A stretch of DNA of 64,000 nt from an uncultured Luteimonas sp. (GTDB lineage Bacteria; Pseudomonadota; Gammaproteobacteria; Xanthomonadales; Xanthomonadaceae): positions 1-64,000 of the forward strand of contig CALLKI010000054.1 in assembly GCA_938008415.1 (NCBI GenBank), read 5' to 3'. The position numbers and the translations under genes are program-made. Within the stretch, counting starts at the first letter, position 1; every line of letters starts with the position of its first letter. The notes below the pieces were generated by a model. The model saw only the letters and a list, made by a program, of their open reading frames with translations. It was not told the origin of the DNA and ran no database searches. This document shows, in pieces, positions 55,580 through 64,000 of the stretch.

Positions 55580-57192
55580 GCGTGGGCGGACGCATGCTCC
55601 CGCGTGGCCTGGCCGCGCTGCTGCCGGCACTGCTGGCCGCCTGCGCCGCCACCGACCCCGCCGCGGCCCGTCCCGAGGCCGACACCCTGATCCACGGCGG
55701 CCTGCTGTTCGACGGCAGCGCCGACGGCGGCCACGTCGCCGACGTCGCCATCGCCGGCGACCGCATCGTCGAAGTCGGCCCGGGCCTGCGCGGGCGCTAC
55801 CGCGCGCGCCGGGAGATCGACGCCACCGGCCTGGTGGTCGCGCCGGGCTTCATCGACCCGCACACCCACCCGGATACCTACCTGCGCTCGCCCGATCCCG
55901 CGCAGCGCCGGATCCTGCCGTGGCAGCACCAGGGCGTGACCACGATCTTCATCGGCATCGATGGCGGCGGCACACCGGACGTGGCCGAAGAGCGGCGCAG
56001 GCTCGAGGACGCCGGCATCGGCGTCAACGTCGCCATGCACGTCGGCTTCGGCGCGGTGCGGCAGCGTGTCCTTGGCGAGGACGCGCGCGCGCCGGACGAG
56101 GCGGAACTGCAACGCATGCGCGCGCTGGTCGCCCGGGGCATGTGCGAGGGCGCGTTTGGCCTGTCCGCCGGGCTGTTCTACGCACCACAGAGCTTCGCCT
56201 CCACCGGCGAGGTGGTGGAGCTGGCGCGCGAGGCCGCGCTGCGCGGCGGCATCTACGACACCCACCACCGCGACGAGTCGAGCTACTCGATCGGGCTGCT
56301 CGGTTCGATCGAGGAGGTGCTCGAGATCGGCCGGCGCGCGGGACTGCCGGTGCACATCGCCCACATCAAGGCGCTGGGCGCCGATGTCCACGGCAGCGCC
56401 GGCGAGGTGATCGCGCGGATCGAGCGCGCGCGCGCCGAAGGCCTGCGCGTCACCGCCGACCAGTACCCTTGGCTGGCCTCGGCCACCGGCCTCGGCGCCG
56501 CGCTGCTGCCGCGCTGGGCGGTGGACGGCGGCCGCCAGGCGCTGCTGCGCCGGATCGACGACCCGGGGACCGCGGCCCGCATCCGCGGGGAGATGCGCGC
56601 CAACCTGCAGCGGCGTGGCGGCGCCGACGCGATCCTGATGATCGCCGATGGCCGGCCGTGGAGCGGACTGACCCTGCAACAGTACGCGGAACGCGAGGGG
56701 CTGGATGCGATCGAGGCCGCGCTGAAGATCCTGCGCGAGGGCGACGGCCGCTCGCAGCGGATCGCCTCGTTCAACATGCGCCGCGACGACGTGGAGCTGT
56801 TCATGCGCCAGCCCTGGGTGATGACGGCCTCCGACGGCGGCGACGGGCACCCGCGCCAGTACGCGACCTTCCCCGAGAAATACGCGCGCTTCGTGGTTGC
56901 CGACGGCGTGATCAGCCTGGCCGACTTCATCCACCGCTCGACCGGCCTGACCGCGGAGACCTTCGGCATCGAGGGCCGCGGCTTCCTGCGCCCGGGCCAC
57001 TACGCCGACGTGGTGGTGTTCGACCCGCGGCGCTACGTGCCGAAGGCGGATTACCGCAACCCGCATGTGCTGTCGGAAGGCGTGGTCCACCTGTTCGTCA
57101 ACGGCGTGCAGGTGATCCGGGGGGGACAGGCGGCACATGCGCTGCCGGGCCGGGTGCTGCAGCATCGGCCGCCACCGGGCACCTGCCCCTGA
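55576..57192 (+). CDS. lipoprotein N-acyl-D-amino-acid deacylase (D-aminoacylase family)
   Basis: A 538-residue metal-dependent amidohydrolase. The N-terminus has a lipobox, LLAAC, with C23, so it should be lipid-anchored in the periplasm. Metal motifs: H96 and H98 in DPHTHPDTY, DTHHRDESS, VHIAHIKALG and the C-terminal TASDGGDGHPR. The amidohydrolase N-strand DTLIHGGLLFDGSADGG and final GRGFLRPGHYADVVVFDPRR frame the barrel. The family hydrolyses N-acyl-D-amino acids, D-glutamate derivatives or D-dipeptides. It is translationally coupled to the dgcA-like gene and lies 33 bases before gltS, so it probably releases D-Glu outside for import. Confidence 0.88.
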   Translation: MSVGGRMLPRGLAALLPALLAACAATDPAAARPEADTLIHGGLLFDGSADGGHVADVAIAGDRIVEVGPGLRGRYRARREIDATGLVVAPGFIDPHTHPDTYLRSPDPAQRRILPWQHQGVTTIFIGIDGGGTPDVAEERRRLEDAGIGVNVAMHVGFGAVRQRVLGEDARAPDEAELQRMRALVARGMCEGAFGLSAGLFYAPQSFASTGEVVELAREAALRGGIYDTHHRDESSYSIGLLGSIEEVLEIGRRAGLPVHIAHIKALGADVHGSAGEVIARIERARAEGLRVTADQYPWLASATGLGAALLPRWAVDGGRQALLRRIDDPGTAARIRGEMRANLQRRGGADAILMIADGRPWSGLTLQQYAEREGLDAIEAALKILREGDGRSQRIASFNMRRDDVELFMRQPWVMTASDGGDGHPRQYATFPEKYARFVVADGVISLADFIHRSTGLTAETFGIEGRGFLRPGHYADVVVFDPRRYVPKADYRNPHVLSEGVVHLFVNGVQVIRGGQAAHALPGRVLQHRPPPGTCP

Positions 57193-57225
57193 CCGCGGCC
57201 CGCGCCGCACGACGCGAGGAAACCC

Positions 57226-58419
57226 ATGCTCCAGCTCGACGCCGTCCAGACGCTCGCCTTCGCCGGTATCGCACTGTTCCTTGGCTACGCGCTGTGCCGC
57301 GCGATCCCGGTGTTCGGGCGCTACAACCTGCCGCCGCCGGTGGTCGGCGGGCTGGTGTTCGCGGCCGTGGCGTGGATCACGCACGACCGCGGCGCGACCC
57401 TGTTCGTGCTCGACACCTCGCTGCAGACCCCGCTGATGATCGCGTTCTTCACGACCATCGGCATGAACGCGAGCGTGCGCCTGCTGCGGATCAGCGGCGG
57501 CCAGGTGCTGCTGTTCCTGGTCATCGCCTCGCTGTTCGCGGTGGCGCAGAACCTGCTGGGCATCGCGGTGGCGTCCGGGTTCGACCTGCACCCGCTGTTC
57601 GGCGTGGTCGCCGGCTCCACCACGCTCACCGGCGGCCCCGCGACCGGCCTGGCGTTCGCGCCGCTGTTCGAGGAAGCCGGGGTCAGGGGCGCCGAGTCCA
57701 TCGCCGTGGCCTCGGCGATGGCCGGCATCGTGCTGGGCGGGCTGGTCGGCGGCCCGGTGGCCACCGTGCTGATCCGGCGCCACGGGCTGGTGTCCGCGCG
57801 TCCCGACGACCACACCGCGCCGGACGACGATGCCGTGATCCCGGCGCAGACCGGGGGCCAGCGCGAATACAACGCGCTCAAGAGCCTGGTGGTGATCCTG
57901 GTGGCGATGTGGCTGGGCGCCTGGGTCAGCAGGCTGATCTCGTCCACCGGCATCACCCTGCCGGCCTACATCGGCGCGATGCTGGTCGGCGCGGCGATCC
58001 GCAACCTCGACGACGCCACCGGCTGGATCCGGCTGTCGGTCCCGACCACCGACCTGATCGGCAACGTCAGCCTCGCGCTGTTCCTGTCGGTAGCGCTGAT
58101 GAACCTGAAGCTGTGGGAGCTGGCCGGGCTGGCGCTGCCACTGCTGGTCAACCTGGTCCTGCAGGTGGCGATGGTGGCCACGTTCTGCGCGGTGGTGTTC
58201 CGGCTGATGGGCCGCGACTACGACGCCGCGGTGATGGGCGGCGGCTTCATCGGCTTCATGCTCGGCACCACCGCCAACGCGATGGCGGTGATGCGCACCC
58301 TGGTCGAACGCTACGGCGCGGCGCCGCGCGCGTTCCTGGTCGCGCCGCTGGTCGGGGCGTTCTTCATCGACTTCACCAACGCGCTGATCATCACCGGCTT
58401 CATCAACTTCTGGCGCTGA
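57226..58419 (+). CDS. gltS: sodium/glutamate symporter
   Basis: A 397-residue GltS-family carrier with about ten to twelve membrane helices. Family segments include PVFGRYNLPPPVVGGLVFA, TPLMIAFFTTIGMNASVRLL, the substrate motif VVAGSTTLTGGPATGLAFAP and, in the second repeat, IGAMLVGAAIRNLDDATG and GGFIGFMLGTTANAMAVMRTL. E. coli GltS takes up L- and D-glutamate with Na+. AGGAAAC precedes the ATG. It is the last gene of the dgcN-dgcA-aminoacylase operon and supplies the most direct evidence that the operon handles glutamate. Confidence 0.95.
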   Translation: MLQLDAVQTLAFAGIALFLGYALCRAIPVFGRYNLPPPVVGGLVFAAVAWITHDRGATLFVLDTSLQTPLMIAFFTTIGMNASVRLLRISGGQVLLFLVIASLFAVAQNLLGIAVASGFDLHPLFGVVAGSTTLTGGPATGLAFAPLFEEAGVRGAESIAVASAMAGIVLGGLVGGPVATVLIRRHGLVSARPDDHTAPDDDAVIPAQTGGQREYNALKSLVVILVAMWLGAWVSRLISSTGITLPAYIGAMLVGAAIRNLDDATGWIRLSVPTTDLIGNVSLALFLSVALMNLKLWELAGLALPLLVNLVLQVAMVATFCAVVFRLMGRDYDAAVMGGGFIGFMLGTTANAMAVMRTLVERYGAAPRAFLVAPLVGAFFIDFTNALIITGFINFWR

Positions 58420-58437
58420 CGTCGCGCGTGGCGGGCG

Positions 58438-59586
58438 TCACCGTGCGCCCGCCGCGCCGCCGATGAAGTGCGCGTAGAGGGCGCGGTTGACCGCGGTGCG
58501 CACAGCCATGTCGCGGGTGCCGTTGGTGATCACCACGAAGCCGAACTTCTTCTCCGGCTCGAAGAACATCGAGCTGTACAGCCCATAGGCCGAGCCGGTG
58601 TGCCCGACCATGCACTCGCCGGGGATCAGTCCGCGGTCGGTCCTGATCGCGAACCCGTAGTACGCGCCGTCGTCCGTGGGCACCGCCTCCTGCTGCATCA
58701 GCGCGGCGTCCTCCGGGGAAAGCACGCGCACGCCGTTCCAGGCGCCGCCGTTCATCAGCACCAGCATCCAGGTGGCCAGGTCGGGCGCGGAGATCTTCAT
58801 GCCGCCGGTGGGCGACATCATCGGCGCGTCGTAGCCGATTCGGTAGCCCTGCAGGCGCACGCCCAGCGGCGCATAGGCCTGGTCGTTGCGCACCAGGCCC
58901 CGGCCTTCCTGCCAGCGGTAGATCCTGGCGAAACGGCCCGCGTCCAGCTCGTCCACCACGTAGCCGCCATGCAGCCCGAGCGGCCCGAGGATGTGTTCGC
59001 GCACGTAGTGGTCGTAGCGCTGCCCGGACACGCGCTCGACGATGGCGCCGAGCATGTTGTAGCCGAGGTTCGCGTACTCGTAGAGTGCGCCCGGCTCGCG
59101 GCTGGCATAGCTGCCATGCCAGTCCGGGCTGGTGGCGGGATTGATGACGTCGAGGCTGTAGTACTCCTGCGCGTCGGTGATCGAGGAGGTGTGGGAAAGC
59201 AGCATCCGCACCGTGATGGGCCGGCCGGGAAAGGCCGGGTTGCGCACCGGGAAACCGAGCAGGTCGCCGACGTCGTCATCGAGCGACAGCCGTCCCTGCG
59301 CGGCCAGCTGCAGGACCGACGCCGCCGCGAACGACTTGGAGATCGAGGCGATCCGGAACAGGTCGCCCGGCTCGAGCGCGATCCCCGCCTCGCGGTCCTT
59401 CCAGCCCAGGCCCGCCTGGTACACGACGGCGTTGTCCTTCACCACCACCACCGCCAGGCCCACCGTGCCGTGCTCGTCCATCAGCGCCCGCAGCCGGTCC
59501 TCGATGCCCGCCGCCGACGCCGGCAGGCACAGCCACAGCAGCATCAGGAAGGCGGGAAGAAGCCGGATCCGGCGATGGTTGCGCAT
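58438..59586 (-). CDS. exported beta-lactamase-fold serine hydrolase (second)
   Basis: A 382-residue penicillin-binding-protein-like hydrolase with a signal peptide (LLPAFLMLLWLCLPASAAG). Active-site motifs: SxxK in RIASISKSFAAAS, YxN in YEYANLGYNML, and HTG in MVGHTGSAYGLYS. It resembles esterase/D-peptidase members of COG1680. AGGAGG precedes the ATG at 59586. It converges with gltS (18-base gap) and is separated from receptor B by a terminator. Its place in a D-amino-acid locus makes a D-peptidase or D-amino-acid esterase plausible, but the substrate is unproven. Confidence 0.88.
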   Translation of the reverse strand: MRNHRRIRLLPAFLMLLWLCLPASAAGIEDRLRALMDEHGTVGLAVVVVKDNAVVYQAGLGWKDREAGIALEPGDLFRIASISKSFAAASVLQLAAQGRLSLDDDVGDLLGFPVRNPAFPGRPITVRMLLSHTSSITDAQEYYSLDVINPATSPDWHGSYASREPGALYEYANLGYNMLGAIVERVSGQRYDHYVREHILGPLGLHGGYVVDELDAGRFARIYRWQEGRGLVRNDQAYAPLGVRLQGYRIGYDAPMMSPTGGMKISAPDLATWMLVLMNGGAWNGVRVLSPEDAALMQQEAVPTDDGAYYGFAIRTDRGLIPGECMVGHTGSAYGLYSSMFFEPEKKFGFVVITNGTRDMAVRTAVNRALYAHFIGGAAGAR

Positions 59587-59636
59587 GCGTTCCTCCTGGC
59601 GTGTCGCGCCCGGCACCCCGGGCCGCGGAAAAAAGA

Positions 59637-59652
59637 AGCCGCCCGCGCGGCT
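59637..59652 (-). terminator. terminator after TonB receptor B
   Basis: On the minus strand a 6-bp GC stem with a 4-nt loop (59637-59652) is followed by TTCTTTTTT (59628-59636). It lies 62 bases after the receptor stop and separates it from the serine hydrolase gene. Confidence 0.75.
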
Positions 59653-59714
59653 GCTCTGGGGGGTCCCGGCGCGGGCGGAAGGGAGCAAGGGAGAGAGCGG
59701 ATCGTCCGGGAACG

Positions 59715-62700
59715 TCAATCGAAGTTCTTCGTCAGCGTCAGGTAGTAACCCCTGCCGAGCGCGTTGTGCAACGAGGAATTGAAGCCCAGCGCGTTCGGCA
59801 CCAGCGGCGGCTCGCGGTCGCCGATGTTGCGGATGGTCAGCCGGATGCGGGTGCCGTCGAGGAAGGAGCGGGTATTCTCGAAGCGGCGCTCGACCCAGAG
59901 GTTGGTCGTGGTCCAGCTCGGCACGGGGAAGTAATCGCCGTCGTCCGATACCGCTCCTGTCGACTCGAACCCGTCGACGTAGTTGACGAAGCTGCCCACA
60001 CCCCAGCCGTTCCGGCGCCAGGACATGGAAAGCGTCGCGCGCCATGCCGGCTTGCCGTTCACGCCCAGCAGGTTGCCGGCGTTGCGGATGTCGAAGTTGC
60101 TGTCGATGATGCCGGCCTGCTGCGCCTCGATGATGCGCAGCTCGTCCTCGGTGGCCTGCTGGGTCATCTCGATCAGCTTCGTCGCGTTGAGGCTGGCATA
60201 GAAGGTCCCGGCGTTTCCGGTACGCAGGCGCCAGTCGATGCCGAAGTCCACGCCGCGCGTGGTCTTCGGCAGGCGGTTGATGTAGATGTCCTCGACGTGG
60301 TCCACCATGCCAACCGGCTCGAGGCCGGTGCCTTCGAACAGCGCGATGCGGTCGGCATCGGGCGGCAGGCGCACCACGGCCGGGTTGTAGGAACCCTGCA
60401 TGCGCAGCAGGTAGTCCAGGGCCAGGTGGGTCGCCTCGCCGAGGATGCCGATGACGTCCTCCTGCTCGATCTCGAAGTAGTCGACGGTGAACGTCATGCG
60501 GGTGGAGGACGGCAGGAACTTCGGCTGGAACACGAAGCCGGCCGACCAGGTTTCCGCCTTCTCCGGCTCGAGGTCGCGGTTGCCGCTGCGGACCGCCACC
60601 GTGCTGTAGGAACGGCTGCAGCGGTGGATGCCATCGATGGTGCCGCGGCGGATGTCTGCCTCGCAGACGTAGTAGTCGGTCCGGCTGTTGCTGACCGTGG
60701 TGCCCTCCGCGTACATCTGCATCAGGTTGGGGGCCAGGAAGCTCTGCGACCAGCTGGCCCGCATCGTGAAGCCGTCCACCAGGTCCCACGTCATGGCCAG
60801 CCTGGGCTTGGTGACGCCGCCGAAGTCGGAGTAGCGCTCGTGGCGCCCGGCGACCTGCAGGTCGAGCGCGCGCACCAGCGGGATGCCCATCGACGGGGAC
60901 ACCAGCGGAACCGCGAACTCGGCGTACAGCGAGGCGACGTGGCGGTCGCCCGAGTTGTCGCCCGATGGGCTGGCGCCGAGCACGTCGCTGGTGATCGCGC
61001 CGGTGAGCGGGTTGGTGTAGGTGATGGTGCCGTCCAGGCGCGGGTCACGGTCGTCGCTCAGCGTCTCGCGCCGCCACTCCGCCCCGAACGCGACGCCGAC
61101 GTCGCCCGCGGGCAGGGAGAACAGATCCTCCCTGATGAACCGGGTGTCCACCTGGAACAGCGTCGCCTTGCTGCGACGCACCACCGGCACGGTGAAGTAT
61201 TCGATCGCCTTCTGGTTGCGCGCGGGATCCAGCGGCGCCTCCCAGTCGTCCAGGTTGCCACCCCAGAACGGGTTGTAGGCGTCCGGCGTGCTCCATGACA
61301 GCGCCTCGCTGAACAGCGTGTTGCTGATGGTCCCGTGCTGGGTATCACGCGTGGTCGCGGCCGAATACAGCACCGCGCCTTCCCAGTCGAAGCCGGCCAC
61401 CGTGCCGCGTACGCCGGCCAGCACGCGGTACGACCTGTCGTCGACCACGTAGGGCCGGGCGACGTCGGTCGGCCGGTAGGTGCTCAGCCGGATGTCCAGG
61501 CCCTCCTCCGGGGCGTCGATGCCCGGCAGGCGGTTCGGGTTGAGCGACCCGTCCGGCAGGTACATCGCGCCGAACGGGTTGTAGTAGTTGGTGCGCGGCA
61601 CGATGATCGGCGCGGCGCCAAGGGGTGCGGCCTGCTCGCGCAGGCCGTTGTATTCCGCCTGGTAGTACGCCAGCTCGCCGAACGCGACGAAGTTGTCGTT
61701 GATGTCCTGCTCGATGGTGCTGAACAGGTTGAAGCGGTCCACCTCGCCCAGGATCTGGCGCTGCCTGTTGGCGTTGAAGCGCAGCCCCCGGTCGATGGTC
61801 GAGCTCTGCGTGCCGGACATGATGCACACGTCGGCGTTGATGGCGGCGGTGCAGTTGTGCAGGCCGACCGGGTCGATGTGGAACTGGCCGCTGGCGTTGG
61901 TGATCAGCTGGTTGGACGCGTTGCGCACCGGGACGTTGCCGATCGTCTGGAACGAGCCCCACGCCGAACTGCTGATGCGTTCGTCGAACGCGGCCAGCCC
62001 CTCGAACCCGGTGCCTTCCACCAGCGGCCGCCGGTCCATGTTCGCGCTGCGCCAGTATTCGCTCGCCGGAAGGTCGCTGCGATGGGTCCAGCCGCCGAGC
62101 ACGGTCACGCGGGTGCGGCCGTCGTTGAACCACTTGCCGGCCTTGAAATTGATGTTGCCCTGGCGCAGGTCCACGTTCTCGGACCCGCCGTACTGTGCCT
62201 GCACCTGCAGGCCCTGGAAATGGGTGTCCATGACCACGTTGACCACGCCGGCCACCGCGTCCGAGCCGTACAGCGCGGAGGCGCCGCCAAGCAGGGTCTC
62301 GACGCGCTTCGTGCCGAACAGCGGGATCGCGTTCATGTTGGCGGTCTGGCGCGGCACGAGCAGTTCGGTCTGCGTGCCCGGGTGCGGGACCATGCGGCGC
62401 CCGTTGACCAGCAGCAGGGTGTTGCCGGTCCCCAGGTTGCGCAGGTTGATCGAGCCGACGTCGCCGCGGGCCGCGTTCAAGTTCGCCGCGGTGTCGGTGT
62501 TGTTGAACATCATGTCGCCGACCTGCGGGATCGCCTGCAGCAACTCGTCGCCGGAGATCGCGCCGGTCGCCTCGATCTTCTCCTCGTCCAGCACCACCAC
62601 CGGCGAGGGGCCTTCCGTGCGCGTGGTCGCCAGACGGCTGCCGACGACCACCACCGCGTCCAGTTCCCTGGCCCTGGCCTCGGCCGGCTGTTCCGGTGGC

Positions 62701-62801
62701 GTCGCGCCGGGTTCGGGCTGCTGCTGCGCGAAAGCCATGTTCTGGAGCGCCGCCCCCAGCACCAGGCTGAGCAGCGTCGGCTTGAAAATACGGTGGCGCA
62801 T
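59715..62801 (-). CDS. TonB-dependent receptor (large, peptide-type) B
   Basis: A 1028-residue receptor: signal peptide KPTLLSLVLGAALQNMAFAQ, TonB box LDAVVVVGSRLAT, plug with GDELLQAIPQVGDMMFN, INLRNLGTGNTLLLVNGRRM and LLGGASALYGSDAVAGVVNV, barrel ending YLTLTKNFD. Two residues after the aromatic position, a C-terminal Asp follows Phe, unusual for a BAM signal. GAGGGGGA is spaced for the ATG at 62801 rather than 62807 or 62822. It is paralogous to receptor A (45465). It lies 54 bases downstream of gamma-glutamyltransferase, so the two are probably co-transcribed. Confidence 0.92.
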   Translation of the reverse strand: MRHRIFKPTLLSLVLGAALQNMAFAQQQPEPGATPPEQPAEARARELDAVVVVGSRLATTRTEGPSPVVVLDEEKIEATGAISGDELLQAIPQVGDMMFNNTDTAANLNAARGDVGSINLRNLGTGNTLLLVNGRRMVPHPGTQTELLVPRQTANMNAIPLFGTKRVETLLGGASALYGSDAVAGVVNVVMDTHFQGLQVQAQYGGSENVDLRQGNINFKAGKWFNDGRTRVTVLGGWTHRSDLPASEYWRSANMDRRPLVEGTGFEGLAAFDERISSSAWGSFQTIGNVPVRNASNQLITNASGQFHIDPVGLHNCTAAINADVCIMSGTQSSTIDRGLRFNANRQRQILGEVDRFNLFSTIEQDINDNFVAFGELAYYQAEYNGLREQAAPLGAAPIIVPRTNYYNPFGAMYLPDGSLNPNRLPGIDAPEEGLDIRLSTYRPTDVARPYVVDDRSYRVLAGVRGTVAGFDWEGAVLYSAATTRDTQHGTISNTLFSEALSWSTPDAYNPFWGGNLDDWEAPLDPARNQKAIEYFTVPVVRRSKATLFQVDTRFIREDLFSLPAGDVGVAFGAEWRRETLSDDRDPRLDGTITYTNPLTGAITSDVLGASPSGDNSGDRHVASLYAEFAVPLVSPSMGIPLVRALDLQVAGRHERYSDFGGVTKPRLAMTWDLVDGFTMRASWSQSFLAPNLMQMYAEGTTVSNSRTDYYVCEADIRRGTIDGIHRCSRSYSTVAVRSGNRDLEPEKAETWSAGFVFQPKFLPSSTRMTFTVDYFEIEQEDVIGILGEATHLALDYLLRMQGSYNPAVVRLPPDADRIALFEGTGLEPVGMVDHVEDIYINRLPKTTRGVDFGIDWRLRTGNAGTFYASLNATKLIEMTQQATEDELRIIEAQQAGIIDSNFDIRNAGNLLGVNGKPAWRATLSMSWRRNGWGVGSFVNYVDGFESTGAVSDDGDYFPVPSWTTTNLWVERRFENTRSFLDGTRIRLTIRNIGDREPPLVPNALGFNSSLHNALGRGYYLTLTKNFD

Positions 62802-62855
62802 CGTCATTCCCCCTCGTGGCACCTGGTACGGCGACTGTTGCCTCGAAGCCCGAAT

Positions 62856-64000
62856 TTAGCGGCAGCCCGGCGACGTGAAGCATCGCTTTTTCGCCTCGCC
62901 CCATAGCGGCAGGTTATGCCCCGGCTCGGGATCCGCGGCGACGGCCAGCGCGCCCGGTCGCCGCGGATCGGCGGCGCCCTCGACCCGGCCGCCCTCCCCG
63001 GCCAGCAGCGTCTGCGTGCTGCCGATGGTCTGCCCCTGTTCCGGGCGGTGGCCGCGCTCACGCAGCAGGCGCAGCGTGTCGGGACTGAAGCCGCGCTCGA
63101 CCTCGAGCCGCCCTTCCGCGTCCACGCGCTGGTGGATGCGTGGGAACGACGTGGCCTCGGCGATGTTCATCCCGAAATCCACCACGTTGACGATCATCTG
63201 AACCACCGTGCCCGGGATGGTGTTGCCGCCCGGGCTGCCGGTCACCAGCCACGGCCTGCCGTCGCGCAGCAGGATCGTCGGCGACATGCTCGATACCGGG
63301 CGGCTGCCCGGGCGCAGCGAATTCGGCGGCAACGGGCGCCCCTGGCGCATGGCGTCGAGCTGGGCCTGCAGCGAGAAGTTGCCGATCAGGTTGCCCAGCA
63401 GGAATCCCGTGCCCTCGATCATCACCCCGGAGCCGAAGTCCGCGCCGATGGTGTAGGTGTTGCTGACCGCGTTGCCCTCGGCGTCGATCACCGACAGGTG
63501 CGTGGTCTCGCGGCTTTCGCGTGCCCAGGGGTCGCCTGCCGGCACCCCCGCGGCGGGCCGCGCGCGCGTCATCGAGATCCCGCGGGCGCGAGCGGCCGCG
63601 TACTCCTTCGACAGCAGCCCCGCCACCGGCACGTCCACCGCCGCCGGATCGCCGATGTGCGCCTGGCGGTCACGCCATGCGAGCTTGGTGGCCTCGGCCA
63701 GCAGGTGCAGGGCATCGGCGGAACCCGCGCCCATCGCGGCCAGGTCGAACTGCTCGAGGATGTTGAGCGTCAGCGCGACCCCGAGGCCCCCGCCGCTGGA
63801 CGGCGGCATGGTCACCAGCTCGATGCCGCGGTAGCTGCTGCGCAGCGGCTCGCGCTCGATCGCGCGGTACGCCGCCAGGTCCTCCTTGCGCAGCAGGCCG
63901 CCGTGCGCGCGCATGCCGGCGTCGAGCCGCTCGGCGATCGCACCGCGGTAGAACGCATCGGCGCCATGCTCGGCGATCTGCCGCAGCGACCACCCCAGGT
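62856..64000 (-). CDS. ggt: gamma-glutamyltransferase, C-terminal two thirds (cut by window edge)
   Basis: The visible 381 codons cover the end of the large subunit and the whole small subunit of GGT. The catalytic threonine is in RETTHLSVIDAEGNAVSNTY, where autoprocessing exposes it. Further motifs are MPPSSGGGLGVALTLNILEQ, the pocket residues SSMSPTILLRDG and SPGGNTIPGTVVQMI. GGT removes gamma-glutamyl groups from glutathione, gamma-Glu peptides or poly-gamma-glutamate in the periplasm. The N-terminus and signal peptide are outside the window. It leads into TonB receptor B. Confidence 0.93.
   Translation of the reverse strand, partial: LGWSLRQIAEHGADAFYRGAIAERLDAGMRAHGGLLRKEDLAAYRAIEREPLRSSYRGIELVTMPPSSGGGLGVALTLNILEQFDLAAMGAGSADALHLLAEATKLAWRDRQAHIGDPAAVDVPVAGLLSKEYAAARARGISMTRARPAAGVPAGDPWARESRETTHLSVIDAEGNAVSNTYTIGADFGSGVMIEGTGFLLGNLIGNFSLQAQLDAMRQGRPLPPNSLRPGSRPVSSMSPTILLRDGRPWLVTGSPGGNTIPGTVVQMIVNVVDFGMNIAEATSFPRIHQRVDAEGRLEVERGFSPDTLRLLRERGHRPEQGQTIGSTQTLLAGEGGRVEGAADPRRPGALAVAADPEPGHNLPLWGEAKKRCFTSPGCR

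Overview
This is a very GC-rich chromosomal window that fits a member of the Xanthomonadaceae (Lysobacter/Luteimonas-like). The evidence is an atpI-B-E-F-H-A operon, a dihydrolipoamide dehydrogenase carrying its own lipoyl domain next to aceF, an aceE encoded elsewhere, three large TonB-dependent receptors, and several conserved small families (DUF1415, DUF3297, DUF4031, DUF3016). The genus is an inference from gene content. No tRNA, rRNA, CRISPR array, insertion sequence or prophage was seen.

Layout. 1-3.05 kb: the leftward ATP synthase operon, with a convincing promoter at 3019-3048. 3.2-6.4 kb: aceF-lpd of the pyruvate dehydrogenase complex. 6.7-9.65 kb: a CDF zinc/cation exporter and a translationally coupled adh-eamA pair. 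9.8-20.1 kb: a complete-looking glucoside-utilisation locus, consisting of a LacI-type regulator, a GH65 phosphorylase fused to beta-phosphoglucomutase, a TonB receptor, an MFS sugar transporter and a secreted alpha/alpha-barrel glucosidase-like protein, with tandem LacI-type operators in front. 20.2-29.5 kb: housekeeping genes (DUF1415, rsuA, rsmC, an ECF sigma factor with a membrane partner, ybbA-ybbP ABC transporter, tesA, small DUF genes). 29.6-37.5 kb: Na+/H+ antiporter, msrB, GAF-GGDEF cyclase, small membrane proteins, a serine hydrolase and an unusual methyltransferase. 37.8-44 kb: aceE, a DUF5694 protein and malic enzyme maeB.

44.2-64 kb is the most interesting part. A rightward operon (53.5-58.4 kb) encodes a DgcN-like DUF1611 protein, a DgcA/Ala-Glu-epimerase-like enolase-family enzyme, a lipoprotein D-aminoacylase and a GltS glutamate carrier. 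It is preceded by a DctA carrier, a hybrid sensor kinase and a LuxR-type response regulator. It is flanked by two paralogous TonB receptors, each next to a hydrolase (an alpha/beta hydrolase and a gamma-glutamyltransferase), and by a beta-lactamase-fold serine hydrolase. I infer a system that takes up and breaks down D-glutamate or gamma-glutamyl/N-acyl-D-amino acid material, such as cell-wall debris or poly-gamma-glutamate.

Regulatory DNA is readable in places: several GCTAGAAT promoter elements, apparently leaderless genes, strong hairpin terminators, a 29-bp perfect inverted repeat (23633-23716), and isolated palindromes at 31279 and 53423. All functional assignments rest on sequence reading alone; no database search was possible.
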